Shown here: one piece after another, positions 48,246 through 59,651 of the stretch
Numbering within the stretch: position 1 is the stretch's first letter
How the letters are laid out: every line of letters begins with the position of its first letter
Assembly: GCA_000711775.1 (NCBI GenBank)
Contig: ARYC01000828.1
Coordinates: 1-64,000 of the forward strand
Reading direction: 5' to 3'
DNA from: Oxytricha trifallax
Lineage: Eukaryota; Ciliophora; Spirotrichea; Sporadotrichida; Oxytrichidae
Length of the DNA: 64,000 nucleotides
The notes under the pieces: model-generated
What the model saw: the letters and a program-made list of their open reading frames with translations, nothing else
Databases searched by the model: none
Told to the model about the DNA's origin: nothing
Translations under genes and position numbers: made by a program

Positions 48246-49825
48246 ATATATGTTCACCCCCCGAGGTACCCCCCCCACCCCTCCCCCCAGTCCCTAAACC
48301 GAGGTACCCCCCCTTCCTCCACCTCAAAAATGAAGTCCCTCTAATATAACCCACTTTATATGAAAAATCATATTCCCAAGGTCTGAATCGAATCCCTTCA
48401 TGACGTCTCACTCACATAACAATATTTATATATAAAATGATATAGTTTTTCAAAATTATGTTTTATCTTTTTAATTGCTGTTTTGATTTATTTTGAATTT
48501 TTGGCAACTGTCACTTCGTTCATCAACTATTTAAGACATATACTGCCATAGGAAAATATATTTCAATTGAGTTTACATTGTCTAGACTTATTGCACATTT
48601 TATTAATACAATAAAGCTATGCAAATAAAAATTCCAAAAATCTTTTTCAGCCTAAATCATCTCATTTAGATTTAAATATAAAAATTAACATGAAGAAATT
48701 TTTTTAAAAAATCATTTACTGTCTAGAATAAATTCATAATATAATGAAATATTAATAAAAAATAATAATGTTTGTTAATTTATTTTTATTTTCAATTTGT
48801 TAAATCTTAGCATAAATAATCAATATTGTAGGAGTACATTTGATTTGGGAAATTAATATGAAATTAAATAATAAAAATATCAAAATTTTGGCAGTTAACT
48901 TTGTGGAAATCTAGAAAAAATGGTACTTGTTTGATAGAGAATTTAAAATTACCTGGACTTTACTATTGGAGGTACCCCTCTATCGAATTCCTGAAGTGAG
49001 ATAATTCGACTTTAATTTTGGCATAAAAATCAACTAAACAAATCAACAAAAATTAAAGTCGAATTATCTCACTTCAGGAATTCGATAGAGGGGTACCTCC
49101 AATAGTAAAGTCCAGGTAATTTTAAATTCTCTATCAAACAAGTACCATTTTTTCTAGATTTCCACAAAGTTAACTGCCAAAATTTTGATATTTTTATTAT
49201 TTAATTTCATATTAATTTCCCAAATCAAATGTACTCCTACAATATTGATTATTTATGCTAAGATTTAACAAATTGAAAATAAAAATAAATTAACAAACAT
49301 TATTATTTTTTATTAATATTTCATTATATTATGAATTTATTCTAGACAGTAAATGATTTTTTAAAAAAATTTCTTCATGTTAATTTTTATATTTAAATCT
49401 AAATGAGATGATTTAGGCTGAAAAAGATTTTTGGAATTTTTATTTGCATAGCTTTATTGTATTAATAAAATGTGCAATAAGTCTAGACAATGTAAACTCA
49501 ATTGAAATATATTTTCCTATGGCAGTATATGTCTTAAATAGTTGATGAACGAAGTGACAGTTGCCAAAAATTCAAAATAAATCAAAACAGCAATTAAAAA
49601 GATAAAACATAATTTTGAAAAACTATATCATTTTATATATAAATATTGTTATGTGAGTGAGACGTCATGAAGGGATTCGATTCAGACCTTGGGAATATGA
49701 TTTTTCATATAAAGTGGGTTATATTAGAGGGACTTCATTTTTGAGGTGGAGGGAGGGGTGGGGGGGTACCTCGGTTTAGGGACTGGGAGAGATGAGGGGG
49801 GGGTACCTCGGGGTGAACATATATA
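48246..49825. repeat. 1.58-kb palindrome: family Q foldback with P element at its centre
   Basis: The outer ends are TATATATGTTCACCCC with G/C tracts (GAGGTACCCCCCC) and their inverse. Arms of about 770 bp are nearly identical. Sequence around CTTCATGACGTCTC matches the Q element at 35758-36889. The middle (48821-49247) is a P element. The Gly-rich minus-strand frame at the left end comes from the G tracts and is not a gene. Confidence 0.8.
48821..49247. repeat. family P foldback element (copy P4)
   Basis: CAATATTGTAGGAGTACATT, GATTTGGGAAATT, TTGGCAGTTAACTTTGTGG, GGAGGTACCCCTCTATCG, GAGATAATTCGACTT, a 30-bp loop, then the inverse. It is centred exactly in the Q palindrome. Confidence 0.8.
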
Positions 49826-50394
49826 CACTTGAAAGGGTACCAGTTTATTTATAGTGTTTCCTTTTAAATTAGATACAAATTTAAATTAAAATATTTAAAA
49901 TAAAATATTGGTTTATTTATATTAGCAAAATTATATTATTAATATTTAATTAGTTGTTTTATATTTAAAAAAATAAATACATCCTCTATATTAAAATACA
50001 ATTATTCTTTTTTTTCACTAGATATAACTTTTTCATGTTTAAATATTATACTCCACCTTTAAACTTATTATAAATTTCTCATTTTATATATTATTATTAA
50101 TATAACCACTCAGTGTAAATAACAATATTTAGAGATAAAATATTGTTGAATTTAATTGAATTAAAGTTAAGTAATATATGAATAATTTAATTACTATAAA
50201 TTATAATTCAATTTATTTTATTAATTTTTGCAAAATATTGTCAAGCTAGATGAGCAGATTTACATACAAATACTCAATTTAATTATGCGAAATATAATAC
50301 TATATTTATGTTAGAGAATTCTAGAGATTACAATTTAGTTCAATCAGAAATGTTATAAAATATAATTAACTGTTGATTAAGGAACCATATTGAT
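49826..50394. other. AT-rich spacer, nothing recognised
   Basis: No convincing frame on either strand and no repeat shared with other regions. Confidence 0.45.
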
Positions 50395-51588
50395 GATGAA
50401 TAAATAGTGATAGTATAGCTTTAAATATACAACCCTACAAATATTTTCAACTTAAGTGGTGCTATAAAACATTCATATATCATGTGATTGGTTTTAAGAG
50501 CTTTATAAACATTGTGGCATTAATATTGATACTTCTTTTGATTATCTTCAAACTTAACTTCACTCATTCATAGACTTATAATCTAAGTCTTAATGCCTAA
50601 GCTTTTTATAAAAAATTGTAGAAGCAACTTTTTGATCAATTTCTTATCTCACATTCTATCACTTACTTTATTCAATTTAAATGACATAGAATTTAACCAA
50701 AAAAAACAATTTTTAATTTATTATAAAGCATTTCTAAATTGAAAGTATAAAATAATTGCAATTATAAAATTTAAAAAAAAAAATTCTTATCTTAATTGAA
50801 AATTATTCATTAAAATAATGCTATTTTGATACGTAAAAAATGCTATTTTATTGATTTTAATTCAAAATAGGTTATTATAAGGATATTTGCTAGTATATTT
50901 TAATTGGAAATTGTGAATAAATTAAGTATATTTAAGTATTAAATATTAGATACGTGGGTAAGTATATGAATAATAATCAAACTTAAAAGTACAATAATAA
51001 AGTAAATATTGAGGTAAAGTGGAAAGTATGAAGGAGAAAGAAAGCATTTTAATAAGTTATAATACAGTTAATCCTGTCTTGGTAGGATGATCATTTCCGA
51101 GGGAAAATACTAATGAAAATATTTTTAAACTGCGACAATTAGTTATCTTAGGAGTCTTACATGAAAGTTTGAATTTATTTGCTAACAACAATAAAATTAT
51201 AAGAGAGTGATATCTAAAATAATTACTAATTGTTCTTGATGAAGTATCAAACTATTTTAATTGCAAAAATTTAGCAATCTGGAAAAAGTTAAAACCTAGG
51301 CATTGTAAGATATCAAGGAAAAGAACTAGCCAATACTATATTTTTTCTTGAAATATGAAGTAAGCATTTTTAAGAGAATGGGTTAGTAGAGACAATTTAT
51401 TAATAGTAAGCTGATTTGTGAATAAAAACACTTAGAATTCTATAATTGTTGCTTGTTAAGCGCTTTGTGGATACTTGTAGAGTGTTAATCTTGTTCATTA
51501 GAGTTAATTGAAATTCATCACAAATCACTTTGATAATTAGATAAAATAAAAAAGAAAATGTAAGGATCAAAGAAGCCACTATTCTCAT
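50395..51588 (-). CDS. possible gene with signal-peptide-like start, unknown function
   Basis: From ATG 51588: MRIVASLILTFSFLFYLIIK, a hydrophobic N-terminus like a signal peptide or membrane anchor, then CDEFQLTLMNKINTLQVSTK. An overlapping frame continues NSLILHQEQLVIILDITLLQ and FHVRLLRQLIVAVQKYFHQY; further down EIDQKVASTIFYKKLRHQDL and EVKFEDNQKKYQYQCHNVYK. The frame changes are IES junctions or slips. No domain recognised. Confidence 0.4.
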
Positions 51589-53760
51589 TATGTAACAATT
51601 TACAATTGAAATATTTGATTTTGATATACGATCAAATGCTGATCATTTAAATGGTATGGCTTATTAAAAGGCAAATTAGTAATATATTAAACATTGAGCT
51701 ACAATACTTGTGTAATTTAAATATGGGAAGTATATGTTTTCAGCAAACTAATACTGAATTAGTTAAGCAAAATCTAATTAGCATAAATAAAATATTGCTA
51801 AAGCCGTGAACTTTATTATATTATTTGTTAAATGAAATTCACTTTAATTTAATTACCGATATTTTCTAAATTTATGAATGTGAAAGATAAACATTTATAA
51901 TAAATATTGCACATAATTAGACATAAATATTAAATTTAAATTTGAGGTTTAATTTATTATATTTATTAATAAATGGGGCATTATTTATTTATAAATTATA
52001 TTCATATAATCTATATAAAAAGATGTATTTAGACTTGAAAATTATTTAAAAGTTCGATGAAAATTATGGACCATTTACAAACCATTACATTTCACTGAAA
52101 TAAGACCATTCGATCTTTTAGTTGGTTCTCTCATTTCTGTAAGAACTATGATAAAGTTATCCAAACATTTAGTCATGGATTTCTTGAGATTGCAAATATA
52201 ATTTTTATAATTAACTTACTTGTTTTATTGAATTATCATAAATATTTTTGAACATATTATATAATTATAATTTGAAATTTACTTTTAATGAACTCTCACT
52301 TAAGTTAAAATGAGTCATATATTATTAGACTAAATTAATTTTATTTTCTCATAAAATAAAATTGCAAAACTTGAATAACCTTCAAAATAATTACAAAAAA
52401 CTGACTTGGTATTATTTACCTGTATGTTAATTTTGTGAACCATGTCCAAATAATTTCTGTATTTTTATAAAAATTTGTAAAGCAATTATTTTTTTACCAT
52501 TAATTTTTATTAAACACTAAAATAGAGTTCAACCCATAAATGATTTTAAATTTTTGAATAAAAAATACTAAAGTTATATTTTGTTTGAGGTAGATTAACC
52601 CCAAAAATTTTTAAACAATTTAATTTATTTTAGTGGTACAATTTCTACAACATCCTTTTTTTTATAAATGATAAAAATTGTAGGGAGGCCATATCTAAAC
52701 CAAATTATTTTGTTTAGTTTAAATAAATATGTGTACCATATCCAGATAAAAACTTTTTTATAGTTAAGAGAGATTTCTGTATATAAATGAAACACAAAAA
52801 ACGAGTGTGGGTTTTATTATATTATCTTAACAATTTTTTTTATCATTTCATAATATTTTGTTTTATTTTTACAGCCTAAACCAATAACTTATTCCAAACC
52901 TAGACTATTTTTGTGTGTTTTCAACACTATAAATAATTATTTTATTACTAAAAATTGTTTCTTCGTGTTCACTAACCATAATTTTACCCAGACAAGGTAC
53001 ACCTACCTATCTAAGCTATAAATATACTTTGGTCTAGATATGATTCCCATGATTTTATTGATAAAGAGCTTCAACTAAATATCCTAAAAGTCTTGGAATT
53101 GGATTTTTATTGACTCAAATCTTGATTAGAGAAAAATTCGACAATTTTAAATCTGTTAATTATATTTTAATCTAATATACTGATTCAAATTTTTCAAATA
53201 ATTAAGATTATATATTAAGGGTTTTAATCTTTAATCTCGCATTTAAGATATAATTAATTTTTATTATTTATTAAATATCTGGCTTAATCAGCTCAATTAA
53301 CTTAAAAAGATTCACAAATTAATTTATTGAATTTGTTTTTAATTTTAATTTTAATTAATTTCTCTTTATTTCTAATTTTCATTATTTATATTAAACCCCA
53401 ATTGAAATAGATAGTTTCTGGAATTTAAGCGCATTTTGATTTTCGTTAATACTTAATCACTATCAGCTACTTAGTACATATTTTATTTTGATTTTATGAG
53501 TTTGAATAAATAAAATAATAATTCACTCCTTCACAGTTTAAATGCTTACCAATATCATTTAGAATATAGAAATTAATATCATAAGAATCACGAGGAGTAT
53601 GTCATTAGATTCGGGGTAATTTTATGAATTAAGAGTTGTCACAATAGATTATGGGGGAAATTTTAGAAAATAAGAAATTCACTTTCATCAAATTAATAAT
53701 AGAAGGCTAGTATTTAAGCAACTTAGCAAATTAATTAATTAAAATTTATTTGTAATAAAT
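51589..53760. other. 2.2-kb AT-rich region, nothing recognised
   Basis: No long TGA-free frame with protein-like composition, no inverted repeats of note and no RNA gene. Probably germline-only spacer. Confidence 0.45.
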
Positions 53761-55301
53761 ATGCTTTCAGGTAAGAGCAGCTAAATACAGCAACCTTTAC
53801 TCTCGAAAGATCAAGCTCAACCTCAGAGCTCAAGTGTGATTGACTAAACTGAAGTTTAAAACGAGATCATTGAGTAAAAAAAAACAATATTAGAAAATTA
53901 GGAAATTAATCAAGAATATTATATTAATTTATAATTAATTCTAAATAAAAGAAATATAACACATTATATAAGAAATTATTAAAAGATAAGTTAACTATTT
54001 AGTAAAAATGATAGTTAATATTTGTGTCTTTTTAATTTAAAAACTTTTAAAATTCATTTGATACTCTTGTTTATCAGTGTTAGAAGTTCTGTATATAATA
54101 TATCATAATATATCGAAATCTCACAAGTTAACAAGATTGCTTAATAAAGAATCTAGATACCCAAAATATATTTAATATTCAATTATATTTATATATGTCT
54201 TGAGAAAAGTGTAGGTTAGTGTTATTTTTATTTACATCAAATTAAATATAAAATTTCATATATCAAAAATGGTTTATATATATATATATATATTTTGATT
54301 AAATTATTTAAATTACTCATTTATATCATGCTTATCATTTGATTAATTTATTAAAAAAACCTTAAATTTGATCAATTAAAGTATAGAAATATTGATTAAG
54401 TTATTTTTTTAATTAAATTAAATGTCATTTTTAAAAGATGAAATGTTATTTTTTTTTAATTTTTATAATTTATAAACAAAATTGCTCTATAACCAAACTT
54501 TACCCAACTATATATAGATCTTGTAAGAGTGTGATTTTAATTATATCATTGGAACTATTAATTGATTAATTGAAGAAATAATCATAAACTGTATAATTTA
54601 TTTTAGATTAATATTTACATTCTGAATATTTCATTTTTATCTAATTAGTCACGTAGAAGCGCCTACTACAAATAGTTAAGCAATTCCTTTTACCTAAGGA
54701 AAGATCAAACAATACGACTTCGACATTAACTCTACCTAGTAGATAGAGACTGTAATTTAAAATGCTGAAAAACTAGGTAAACCCTCAAGGGTTCAATTCG
54801 TTTAGAAAAATACAAAGATGATATATTGGCAAGGTTCTTCATTTGAACTCAGAGACTTTTAATCTGGCACTATTACTCACAAAGTATAAGTACCTAATCA
54901 GTTCTTTAATCAAGATTATATTGTCCTAAATGATGGATAAATAGTTGTCATTATGAGAGAAAAAACTCTTTATTTTTTTTACCTTACATTAGATTTTTAA
55001 TTCCGAAAATATTTTTGATCCAGAAAATTTAGATAAAAAAAAAGAAACCTGGAATGCCAAATTTTTTAAAAAAGTTGAGTTTTAATTAGAAGACAATTTT
55101 TAAATTAAAGATTTTCATGTGATAGATAACCTGATATTTTTTGGAATTACCTATAAACACAAAATATCAGAAAGAAGCTGTAAAGTTTATGATGTATTCC
55201 AAACTGGATATGAATGGGATCTCGATTGTAAAGACTCAACATCTTAAATTGAAGATCCTATAGAATCAATTGTAAATATAAATGATTCAGTTTAATATTG
55301 A
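53761..55301 (+). CDS. second copy of the propeller-channel gene, 5' part
   Basis: A probable first island from ATG 53761 (MLSGKSSQIQQPLLSKDQAQ) is followed by an IES at about 53886-54645. The next island reads KQYDFDINSTQQIETVIQNA, MIYWQGSSFELRDFQSGTIT, DYIVLNDGQIVVIMREKTLY, KETWNAKFFKKVEFQLEDNF and TGYEWDLDCKDSTSQIEDPI. It aligns island by island with 32385-33228 of the first copy. One T-run slip lies near 54980. The gene is cut by or followed by the TBE D/E cluster at 55387; the channel part is not in the window. Confidence 0.7.
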
Positions 55302-55525
55302 TTATATTTAAATATACATATGTATTTTTAAACAATAATGTGTAATAAAAGTTATTTAAAATTAAATTTAAATGAAATTTAACATTCAAAACCCCAAAAC
55401 CCCTTAGTGAGGTTTATAAGTGCTTTGATTTGTAGGGTATAGTTAGGGTCTTATTGGGGTTAGTAGAAAAAATCTAGGTTTTATATATATTTAATGAATA
55501 TTTAATGAGTACTAGTGTATTTAAT

Positions 55526-57106
55526 TCAAACAAATTTTATCTGCTTATCTTTGTGGTATCTCTTGAACTTAGCTCTCTTTAGTGTTTCAAGTATATCTTC
55601 TAATGATGATCTTGGATATGCTGGAGCTCTTAATATGATCATCTCAACAATTTTCTTAATTTCATTGCAGACATCTTCCTGTTATATATGTTTAGAAGCC
55701 AAACTTATTGATTACTTTTCTTGTTTTTTCCGAAGTAAGACATACTTTCCATATCGCTCTCTAAGATAATTGCTTCTACCGCCCAGACATCCCCTTAAAC
55801 AGAGCCATTAGTCCACTTCTTTCTTATTGGAAAGTACCCAGGTGTGCCTAGTACTTTAGCTAAAGTCACTATTTCTTACCTTATTGCTCTATTGAAATCA
55901 ATGACTACTATTTCTAAAGGACAGAGATTTAGCATTACATTTTCTGGCTTCAAATCTCTATGAACATACCCTAGATCATGCAGCTCTATCACACCCTTGG
56001 TCATTTCCGTGAGTATCTCATTCAAGTCATCTTGGTATCTATTATGGTAGAGGTAATCTCTAAGAGTCATTTCAAACTTCTTAAGTCTTAAAGCAATTAA
56101 ACCATGTCCAAGAATAACTCCATCAAGTTAAAGCAAGTTCTTGCATTATCTTTCATGAGCCTCTCTTAGTATTATGTATCTCATTTTGATACTGCTCGTT
56201 TCTAATAAGATATTTTAAAGGATATATCTTATAAGCATACTCATCAACTACTATGAGTTTTGCCTTGTTATTCACATCAATTACAATAGTTGCATCTGAT
56301 TAAAGAATTGATTGATGCTCAATGAGATATAAGGAAGTTTTTATGTAAAAATCTCTATTTTTTTTAATAATTATAATTAATTTTAATTATATTTAAGTTT
56401 TTAATTATTTAATCTAAACTTCAAATTATTATGATCTTCGAGAGTCATCGTTTAAAACAATGTCTCTCGAGGATTTAAAATTTAAACATTATTTAAAATA
56501 TTTTTCAATATTATCAAATAAATTTCTAGATATCTAAAAAGAAATAAGATAATTCCTAATAGAATTAGAACATTTTTCTATCTTAAGTTAAAATATCATT
56601 TCTTACCACTAAGTTAAATTAAGGAATTCTAATAAGGCACCCTAAAAATCCTTACAGATTTATGAATATATCTATAAGGATTTAATTAAGTTAAATATGG
56701 AAGAAAAAAAATAGTTTATTAGAGAAGTTAATATATGATTATTTTTAACAATGTCTTATTTATGCTTTAAAAGTAAAAAAATCCTCGAAAGACACTGCTT
56801 TAAATAATGACTCTCGAAGATAAAAAACTTAAATCAACATAAAATCTAGCTTTAAAGATATCATAATTATAATATCTCAATGAAACTTAAAACACTATAT
56901 GTTAAAGCAGCTGCAGCAAAAGTGTGTCTGGCTGCAACTATTATAAATATGTAAATAATTGTCAGATCTACAGCATTTAATGCTGGTATTTACATAGCTC
57001 TCTCTTACAAGCATGCTATATATAATTCATTAGCTGGTTGGTTCATTGACTCAAATCGTTTCTGCTTCTTAAGTCTCTCTTCCTGCTCACTTTAAGACTC
57101 TAAAGT
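55526..57106 (-). pseudogene. TBE D 57K protein, kinase-like part, broken
   Basis: Very close to copy C: LYHNRYQDDLNEILTEMTKG, HRDLKPENVMLN, VIDFNRAIR. The stop is TGA at 55526-55528. The gene is interrupted by the 666-bp element (56281-56946), by small slips (near 55735 and 56180) and by TBE E, so the finger region is missing. Confidence 0.85.
56281..56946. mobile_element. 666-bp inverted-repeat element in TBE D
   Basis: Ends TTACAATAGTTGCA and TGCAACTATTATAA are inverted copies. Comparison with TBE C (CACATCAATATGTAAATAG) shows an exact insertion. Two internal 41-bp arms (about 56431-56471 and 56787-56827) with CTTCGAGAGTCA / TGACTCTCGAAG form a second, large inverted repeat, and each arm is itself nearly palindromic. 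No ORF. Confidence 0.75.
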
Positions 57107-57246
57107 ATTAAAAACCTCAAAACCCTTTCAGTAGTTTGATTGAGTTTTTTATTGATAAAAGTAGACTATTAGTGCATACTTTATAGGGTTTTAATAGGGT
57201 TTATGTAGGGGTTTAATGTTTAAATATTAGTAATTTAAGTGAGTAT

Positions 57247-58284
57247 ATGCGAGGTTTGGGGTCAGTTTATGACAGTGAGTATATAGATTTATTGTTTAAG
57301 TTGCGATATGGATGTGATGATTATAGTGATCAACTCAGACCTATTCTAAATTACACATCTATTGCAAGACTGCTCCATAAATCTCCAGCAACTGTGAGGT
57401 CTCACTGTCTATTAGCATTGAATTTAAAGAGATAGCATCTTAATTCTAAGCCTAAGAGACCCTTAAAATTTTAGCAGCATCATATTGAATATCTTATTAA
57501 TGATAAGACTCTTAAATACTGGGCTCATTTCTCTCTTGTGATGTTTCATCGCCAATTTCCTGAGCTTCACATATCTGCTTAATCGATAGCTAACATATAA
57601 AAAAAGAATGGAATATCTTAAAAGACAGTCAATCGCATTAAGAGAGTGATTGACTTTAATGTTCCATTTTATAAGACTAATTTAAATTGCATATTCGATT
57701 AAATATAGAAATCTTAAGAGCATAATATAAAGTTTATACACGCTGATGAAGCTGTATTTACATTCAATACCTTTATATCAAGGTCTTGGTACAAGAGGTA
57801 TAGTAATATAGAAGTTTATGACTAAAAGGTTAAGGTGTAAACTCATGCTATTCTTGGTGGAATAAGTGAAGATAGTGGCCTCGAGACTTATGTTATTCAC
57901 CCTCGATCTATAAAGACTGAATAATATATTTAGTTCTTGCAATAACTCAGAGATAAGTACGCTGACTAAGAGATTATTCTATTCGTTGATAACTTGTCAG
58001 TTCATAAAACTAAAGACTCAAGGAAGGAATATGAAAGGCTAAATATAACACCTGTATTTAATGTTCCTTACAGCCCTTAGTTCAATGGAATTGAATTATA
58101 TTGGCGGTTATTGAAAGGCCACTACAAGAAACTTCTACTCTATCACTTAATGCACGATTTAAACATAGATACAGTAGATTTTATTAAGAGTGCTGCGAAA
58201 AGAGTCAGCGATGATAAAGCTAAAGTGTGTGCAAGAGAAAAGAGATTTTGTGTATATAAATAAGTTTTAGATTTAAACGAATGA
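57247..58284 (+). CDS. TBE E transposase, intact 345-aa frame
   Basis: DDE transposase (Tc1/mariner-IS630 group, TBE 42K). MRGLGSVYDSEYIDLLFKLR starts it; SIARLLHKSPATVRSHCLLA is the HTH-like part; FIHADEAVFTFNTF-like region holds the first acidic residue (HADEAVF), LFVDNLSVHKTKDSRKEY the second, and PQFNGIELYW the final Glu. It is open from 57247 to TGA 58282 with Gln at every TAA/TAG. Copy E lacks four residues (SQRA) present in copy B before VMFHRQFPE. It ends 6 bp from the convergent 22K gene. Confidence 0.93.
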
Positions 58285-58290
58285 ATAAGT

Positions 58291-59082
58291 TCACATATTA
58301 AATTTGCCCATAAAGGGATTTGGCTTCTCTTTCTTTTCTTCCTCTAAAGGCTTGCTAGGGCCCATGTTTCTTCTCTTAGTGCCAGCCCCTGCATCTATGT
58401 TCATCTCGTCTGGCTTTTAGAAATCTTTGAAGAGTCTCTTATTCAATTCATGCTTTACTTAAGACTTTCTCTCTCTGTTTAATTTGCTGCGCTCTTTCAT
58501 CAAGTATATAGCAGTACCAGGTTTTTCTATAAAGTTAGAAGACTAAGCTTACTTGAGATGAAAAGCATGCTTTTGAAGTTCCTACAGCCAGGTATCACTT
58601 ATTTTAATACCTTGCTTCTCTTTTTCTTCAGGATAGATGCTGTATCGTTTCTTGTGAGCTTCTTAAATAACTTCATTTAAGTACTCAGGTTTCAGAGTTG
58701 CAAGAACACCAAAGAAGAAGTTTCTCTCTGGCAACTTATTAGAGAGTTGCAGCTTTGATGGAAGGTAGAGAGCAACATCTGGATCACTCATAGCATCATT
58801 ATATAGGTTTGTCACTGATATTTCAGGGTAGTTAGGTATCTCAATCATCCTTATTTCATTAGACTTAAAAGCTTTTTTCTCTTCACTCAGTAAGGCTTTT
58901 AAGAATGAGATTTTAGTTCCCTCCTAAGTTGGCAAGAACAATCCAACTATAATTGATTTATTAATCTTACTTAAGAACTTACCTTGCTATACCAAATATC
59001 TATAAAGGTCCTCTTTACTTAGAAATTTTCCTATTAATTCTTGAGATTAAATTCTCTTCATTGCATCATTCATAGACTCCAT
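58291..59082 (-). CDS. TBE E 22K protein, intact, with 36-nt intron
   Basis: MESMNDAMKRIQSQELIGKF starts at 59082; the intron 58947-58982 has GTAAGT at its 5' side and TAG at its 3' side. Exon 2 reads GLFLPTQEGTKISFLKALLS, then IEIPNYPEISVTNLYNDAM and DVALYLPSKLQLSNKLPER, then a basic, helical C-terminus (KRLFKDFQKPDEMNIDAG, KRRNMGPSKPLEEEKKEK) and TGA. About 250 residues. No known domain; a DNA-binding or accessory role is only a guess from its charge. Confidence 0.9.
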
Positions 59083-59274
59083 CTTGCTTCCTCTTTCTAG
59101 AAATGTTAATGAAATTTAAAAATTATGGATATCCATTCTAAGTTTATTAAAATCTTACTACTAAATAGGTAAGACCTACTGGAGGTCAACCTTGAAAAGA
59201 TATGCGGAGAAGCATTGGAAAACTTGCTCCAAGTTTCACAGATTGATTTCCATTTATATCAATCTATCTCCATT

Positions 59275-59470
59275 AAATTGCTCCTAATAATGTTTAATTA
59301 TTTTAGGAGGTCCTACAAATTAAGTTCAAACTTTATTTGGAGTTAAATTTTAAGGTTAAAACTTAATTAGGAGCATATTAAATTAAAAAATGCTTAATAA
59401 CTTTACCTCCAAATTAAGTTCAAACTTGATTTGGAGGTCCTCCTAGAGAAACAAAACTTCATTAGGAGTA
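59275..59470. promoter_or_regulatory. TTAGGAGG/CTCCTAAT repeat cluster in TBE E
   Basis: Repeated TAGGAGG, TTTGGAG and CTCCTAAT boxes in both orientations lie between the divergent 22K and 57K genes, as in copy B. Likely a shared control or protein-binding region; inferred from position and conservation. Confidence 0.35.
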
Positions 59471-59651
59471 TTTTAATTTACTAAAACGTATAAAATTCTC
59501 ATAAAATATGTCAACTTACAGTCTTCTATGGATGGTTAGTTAATTTTCTTACCTCTCAGCCGAAAATCTACCAGAGTGTCTTATACTCGACTATTAAAGT
59601 TTATCAAGGTATATTTTAACTTTATTATAAAAAATATATCAGCAAACTAAA

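Larger units (their letters stand above)
55387..57106 (-). mobile_element. TBE copy D, 57K-side half only
   Basis: It starts CAAAACCCCAAAACCCCTTA after ATT (55384-55386), with the A/C-type inverted repeat. Only the 57K gene (-) down to the linker after the fingers is present; TBE E follows directly. A 666-bp inverted-repeat element is inserted in it. Confidence 0.85.

Noticed and set aside
48229-48411. Gly/Arg-rich minus-strand frame
   Set aside because: It is produced by the G tracts at the end of the Q palindrome; the mirror arm does not support a gene.
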